A DNA stretch of 32,176 nt from Candidatus Poribacteria bacterium (GTDB taxonomy: Bacteria > Poribacteria > WGA-4E > WGA-3G): positions 1-32,176 of the forward strand of contig JAPPII010000049.1 in the NCBI GenBank assembly GCA_028820845.1, given 5' to 3'. Of this stretch, positions 28,919 through 32,176 are shown in pieces. How positions within the stretch are numbered: position 1 is the stretch's first letter; every line of letters starts with the position of its first letter. The notes under the pieces are model-generated. The model had not been told where the DNA came from, made no database searches, and saw only the letters and a list, made by a program, of their open reading frames with translations. Made by a program: the position numbers and the translations under genes.

Positions 28919-29857
28919 ATGGAAAATTTGAGTCTCCTCACCCATCTTGATTATACGCTCATGATTGTTGCTGTCGGTGCTGCACTGCTTGGGACAGTCA
29001 GTGGCGCGCTCGGCACTTATGCCGTTTTGCGCCGTCAGAGTCTTCTGGGTGATGCTATCTCACATGCGGCGCTCCCTGGTATTGCTATTGCGTTTTTACT
29101 TACAGGGAGCAAAGCACCCCTGATTCTGGTACTCGGTGCAGCGATTGCGGGATGGTTAGGCACGTTGCTGATTATGAGTGTTGTCAGACTGACGCGTATC
29201 AAATACGATAGCGCACTCGGTATCGTGCTTTCTACCTTTTTCGGGTTCGGTCTGGTGCTACATACACTGATTCAGCGTACCGGCAATGCGAATCAGGCGG
29301 GTTTGGATACATTCCTCTTCGGACAAGCTGCCACAATTTTGGAGCGCGATGTTTTGACAATAGGCATACTGGGTGGTATCGCAATTATCGTCACGCTTGT
29401 TTTTTGGAAAGAGTTAAAATTGCTGGTTTTCGATGAAGGTTTCGCTGCGTCGCTTGGGTTCTCAACCCGTGCGTTGGATGTTCTTTTAACGAGTCTTCTT
29501 GTTATAGCGATTGTTCTCGGTTTGCAGGCTGTTGGTGCCGTGTTGATGAGTGCGATGTTGGTCGCACCAGCTGTTGCGGCACGGCAGTGGACGAATAGAC
29601 TCAGTGTCATGATGCTTCTCGCTGGCGGCTTTGGCGCACTCGCCGGCGTGAGCGGAACGATTATTAGCAGTAGTGCCGCACGCATTCCGACGGGTCCAAC
29701 GATTGTCTTATGTGCGACAGTTGTCGTTGGATTTTCAATCGTTTTTGCCGCAAATCGTGGGCTTTTGTGGGATTGGATGCGTCAGCAACGGAATAGGCGC
29801 AGTCTGAAAATGGAAACGGATGGATTGTTTAAACAACCGCAGCAAGGAAACGATTGA
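28919..29857 (+). CDS. metal ABC transporter permease (first)
   Basis: ATG 28919 lies 1 nt after the ATPase stop; the longer frame from 28826 would overlap the ATPase gene and adds non-hydrophobic residues. The 312-residue ABC-3 family permease has about eight to nine membrane helices. Family motifs are LRRQSLLGDAISHAALPGIA (contact with the ATPase and the metal path), AASLGFSTRALDVLLTSLLV and GAVLMSAMLVAPAVAARQWT. It pairs with the second permease to form the membrane channel. It ends 6 nt before that gene. Confidence 0.95.
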   Translation: MENLSLLTHLDYTLMIVAVGAALLGTVSGALGTYAVLRRQSLLGDAISHAALPGIAIAFLLTGSKAPLILVLGAAIAGWLGTLLIMSVVRLTRIKYDSALGIVLSTFFGFGLVLHTLIQRTGNANQAGLDTFLFGQAATILERDVLTIGILGGIAIIVTLVFWKELKLLVFDEGFAASLGFSTRALDVLLTSLLVIAIVLGLQAVGAVLMSAMLVAPAVAARQWTNRLSVMMLLAGGFGALAGVSGTIISSSAARIPTGPTIVLCATVVVGFSIVFAANRGLLWDWMRQQRNRRSLKMETDGLFKQPQQGND

Positions 29858-29863
29858 GACAGA

Positions 29864-30973
29864 ATGTTACAGGCACAACTTGAAATCCAACTCATTGCGA
29901 TTGTCACGGCAGTGGCATGTGCCTTGCCGGGTGTATACTTGGTCCTGCGGCGGATGACGCTAATGAGCGATGCCATTAGCCATGCCATTCTTCCGGGTAT
30001 CGTACTCGCCTTTTTTTTCACAGAGAGCCTATCATCACCGCTCCTAATCCTTGCTGCTGCGGGGACGGGTGTACTGACCGTCCTCTTCGTTGAACTGCTA
30101 CAACGGACAAAACTCGTGAAAGAGGATGCGGCAATCGGATTGACGTTTCCCGCGCTTTTCAGCATCGGCGTTATCCTAATCTCCCGATTCGCAGGAAACG
30201 TTCATCTTGATATGGATGCTGTCCTTCTCGGTGAACTCGCTTATGCACCGCTGAACCGGTTAGAAGTTTTCGGATACAATTTGGGTCCCGTTTCCCTTTA
30301 TGTGATGGGTGGGATTCTTGTGCTGAACCTCGTCTTTATTCTGTTGTTCTATAAAGAATTGAAGTTGGCAACCTTTGACGCGAGTTTAGCGGCTACGTTA
30401 GGATTTGCCCCTACCTTGATTCATTACGGGTTGATGACGCTGGTATCTGTAACGACTGTAGGCGCGTTTGACGCTGTTGGTTCGATATTGGTGGTTGCGC
30501 TTATTGCTGGACCACCTGCCACTGCTTACCTTATGACAGATAGACTCTCGCGTATGCTGGTCCTGAGTGCCGTCATTGGAAGTGTGAACGCTGTGGGTGG
30601 CTATTGGTTGGCACATCTCTTTGATGTCTCAATAGCAGGATCAATTGCGACGGTGACGCTTCTCGTGTTTGGATTGGTTTTTCTATTTGTTCCGAACCGT
30701 GGCCTTATTGCTATTGCGCGTCGGCATGCGCGCCAAAGGTGGGAGTTTGCGCAGACGATGTTGGTTATCCATCTTTTGAATCACGAAGGACTTCCTGAAG
30801 CGGAGGAGGAGTCGGCGATAGCGAACCTTCATGAACATCTCAGTTGGGATCGGGCATTCGCAAATCAAGTTGTGAGATACGCACTGAATAACCGATGTGT
30901 CTCGCAAGAGGAGGCGCAGCTGGTTTTGACCGAGCAAGGACGTTCTATGGCACAACAAGCCCTTGTGCAATAG
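29864..30973 (+). CDS. metal ABC transporter permease (second) with C-terminal winged-helix-like tail
   Basis: The 369-residue ABC-3 permease has motifs VLRRMTLMSDAISHAILPGI, AATLGFAPTLIHYGLMTLVS and GSILVVALIAGPPATAYLM. Its membrane part ends near residue 282 (FVPNRG). About 85 further residues are soluble: RRHARQRWEF, HLLNHEG, DRAFANQVVRYALNNRCVSQ, and LVLTEQGRSMAQQAL at 353-367. The last piece resembles the winged-helix end LTDTGRSIA of the DtxR-type repressor in the same operon. The tail may be a regulatory domain facing the cytoplasm. It forms the transporter channel with the preceding permease. Confidence 0.9.
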   Translation: MLQAQLEIQLIAIVTAVACALPGVYLVLRRMTLMSDAISHAILPGIVLAFFFTESLSSPLLILAAAGTGVLTVLFVELLQRTKLVKEDAAIGLTFPALFSIGVILISRFAGNVHLDMDAVLLGELAYAPLNRLEVFGYNLGPVSLYVMGGILVLNLVFILLFYKELKLATFDASLAATLGFAPTLIHYGLMTLVSVTTVGAFDAVGSILVVALIAGPPATAYLMTDRLSRMLVLSAVIGSVNAVGGYWLAHLFDVSIAGSIATVTLLVFGLVFLFVPNRGLIAIARRHARQRWEFAQTMLVIHLLNHEGLPEAEEESAIANLHEHLSWDRAFANQVVRYALNNRCVSQEEAQLVLTEQGRSMAQQALVQ

Positions 30974-31011
30974 AAGTAGACCAACATTCTGTATGCTGTT
31001 GAAAAATATAT

Positions 31012-31040
31012 CTGACAAGCATCATTTTTTGTGGTATCCT
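31012..31040 (+). promoter_or_regulatory. sigma70-type promoter for the HicB-like gene
   Basis: CTGACA (31012-31017), 17-nt spacer, TATCCT (31035-31040). It overlaps the longest reading frame start at 31031, which supports a downstream start codon for the gene (31070 or 31079). Confidence 0.5.
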
Positions 31041-31078
31041 ATATATGTGGTGGTGTCGGGTTGGTAATTATGGTCACA

Positions 31079-31303
31079 ATGACATATAAAGAATATATTG
31101 GTCAAATTGTCTATAGTGAAGAAGATGGTTGTTTCATCGGAGACCTTGTCGGTATCCGTGATATAGTCTCTTTTCACGGTGATACGCTTGAAGAGATTCG
31201 GGTTGCCTTTGAAGAATCCGTTGATGATTATCTTTTAACGTGTCAAGAATTCAACCGCTCCCCGCAGAAACCGGTTAATGCAAAAGAGGCAGTAGCAGGC
31301 TGA
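31079..31303 (+). CDS. solitary HicB-like antitoxin-type protein
   Basis: The 74-residue product from ATG 31079 begins [19 protein letters not shown] and continues [32 protein letters not shown]. This is the partial RNase H-like fold of HicB antitoxins (first strand pair, then E..R.AFEE.VDDY helix). An alternative ATG is at 31070. The C-terminal 15 residues ([15 protein letters not shown]) would normally lead into or form a DNA-binding part. No HicA toxin (a short basic dsRBD-like protein) lies within the flanking sequence, so it is an orphan. It might be a regulator of its own or antitoxin to a distant toxin. Confidence 0.7.
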   Translation: MTYKEYIGQIVYSEEDGCFIGDLVGIRDIVSFHGDTLEEIRVAFEESVDDYLLTCQEFNRSPQKPVNAKEAVAG

Positions 31304-31350
31304 CACAAAACTGGAAAATTGTCTTTCCAGTAAGCATAAACGGAAAAGCC

Positions 31351-32176
31351 ATGAAACAGATCAACTGGAAATGGTTTTTAAGAAGCATTCTCCTTCTCAA
31401 TATAGTATTGATGGCAAGTGCCGATGAAGGGGCACTCAAGAACCCAGACGGTTCATGGAAGTGGACAAATCGACTCGTCCATGAAACCAGTCCGTATCTG
31501 CTTCTCCATGCCCATAATCCTGTAGATTGGTACCCGTGGGATGATGAGGCATTGGAACGCGCGAAGAGCGAGAACAAACTTATTTTTCTCTCTGTCGGCT
31601 ATTCCACGTGCTACTGGTGCCACGTCATGGAGCGGGAGGTTTTCTCGAACCCCGAAATCGCTGAGATGATGAATAAAGACTTCATCAATATCAAAATTGA
31701 TCGGGAAGAACGTCCAGATCTCGATGAAATCTATATGACAGCCACTCAGCTCCTAACGCAACGCGGCGGATGGCCCAACTCTGTTTTCCTCACCCCTGAT
31801 TTGAAACCGTTTTATGCAGGCACCTATTTCCCGCCAACAGATATGCCGGGTAGACCGGGATTCCCAACTATCCTTGACGCGGTTCATGAAGCATGGGTTA
31901 CGCGAGAAGACGAGGTCATCGCATCCGCCAACCAGATTTCAGAAACGATTGCGATGGCGACGAGTAGGGTCTTCACTTCACTGACTGCCAAACCGCTGAG
32001 TCGATCTCTCATCACCGGGGCACTGAATTATCTCCAAACCAACTACAGTCGCACCTACGGTGGCTTTGGCACTGCGCCGAAATTCCCGAATCCTGCGAAT
32101 CTTGAACTCTTATTAAGTGAATATCAAAGAGGGTCGGGGTTACAAACCCCTCCTACAGGAGATGGTTCGTATCAAA
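31351..32176 (+). CDS. DUF255/thioredoxin-fold (YyaL-like) protein, N-terminal part, cut by the window edge
   Basis: ATG 31351 begins a signal-peptide-like segment ([14 protein letters not shown]), then the DUF255 domain: [40 protein letters not shown] with a Cys-x-x-Cys pair, [40 protein letters not shown] and FYAGTYFPP. The beginning of the (alpha/alpha) barrel part follows ([20 protein letters not shown]). Known relatives (YyaL, human SPATA20) are about 600-750 residues, so less than half is visible. The frame is open to the edge. Near the end, codons encoding GSGLQTPP interrupt the expected sequence and coincide with a palindrome (see findings). A thiol-linked or carbohydrate-epimerase-like role is suggested by the family but not established. 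Confidence 0.85.
   Translation, partial: MKQINWKWFLRSILLLNIVLMASADEGALKNPDGSWKWTNRLVHETSPYLLLHAHNPVDWYPWDDEALERAKSENKLIFLSVGYSTCYWCHVMEREVFSNPEIAEMMNKDFINIKIDREERPDLDEIYMTATQLLTQRGGWPNSVFLTPDLKPFYAGTYFPPTDMPGRPGFPTILDAVHEAWVTREDEVIASANQISETIAMATSRVFTSLTAKPLSRSLITGALNYLQTNYSRTYGGFGTAPKFPNPANLELLLSEYQRGSGLQTPPTGDGSYQ
32131..32154. repeat. palindrome in frame inside the DUF255 gene
   Basis: GGGGTT (32136-32141), loop ACA, AACCCC (32145-32150) lies inside 24 nt that encode GSGLQTPP and keep the frame. Without them the text would read YQRTGDGSYQ, a smooth helix continuation. It matches the stem-plus-3-nt-loop format of two intergenic palindromes in the window. Confidence 0.5.

Noticed and set aside
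31031-31078. Longer start of the HicB-like protein at 31031
   Set aside because: It overlaps the promoter -10 region and precedes the usual family start MTYK.

Overview
The window most likely comes from a member of Candidatus Poribacteria or a close relative. This is inferred from style, not from a marker gene. The signs are exported LamG and Kelch proteins, a giant LRR/YWTD/dockerin protein ending in an 'NYPNPFNPETWIPYQLA' type C-terminal domain, DUF5916 and DUF3500 proteins, a Gfo/Idh/MocA oxidoreductase, a fused TRAP permease, and many short intergenic palindromes. Composition is intermediate GC. No rRNA, tRNA, CRISPR array, transposase or phage gene was seen.

Layout. 1-394: a decayed small membrane-protein gene. 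457-2585 (+): an envelope cluster of a LolA-like protein, an exported-form YidD and a TPR membrane protein. 2605-4770 (-): a secreted glycoside-hydrolase-like TIM barrel and a LamG protein, divergent from a GH36-like enzyme (4999-7050, +). 7147-9294 (+): an apparently exported dikinase with glucan-water-dikinase domain order. 9375-15597 (-): a second LamG protein, a six-blade Kelch protein, a DUF5916 outer-membrane protein, an O-methyltransferase and a DUF3500 protein. 15718-16323 (-): a chorismate-lyase-like protein. 16543-17400 (+): a paralogue of the TPR membrane protein with its own strong promoter. 17410-19305 (-): a fused TRAP permease. 19567-20622 (+): a Gfo/Idh/MocA dehydrogenase. 20754-24851 (-): a 1365-residue mosaic surface protein.

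25171-30973 (+) is the most coherent block, a metal-homeostasis operon. It holds a DtxR/MntR-type repressor, a ferritin-VIT membrane iron exporter of MbfA type, a TroA-like lipoprotein, an ABC ATPase and two ABC permeases. It is preceded by a near-consensus promoter whose -10 runs into a TTAGG/CCTAA palindrome, which suggests metal-responsive autoregulation. The second permease ends in a tail resembling a winged helix. After it come a solitary HicB-like protein and the start of a DUF255/thioredoxin-like protein cut by the right edge.

Observations that ordinary annotation would miss: (i) two copies of a ~95-121 bp intergenic element built from 7-nt repeats, with inverted 7-nt repeats at the other end; (ii) a gap-free 17-residue C-terminal motif shared by two LamG proteins and the unrelated Kelch protein; (iii) a small palindrome apparently inserted in frame in the DUF255 gene, resembling palindromes found elsewhere in the window; (iv) an ATP-dependent dikinase that carries an export signal.
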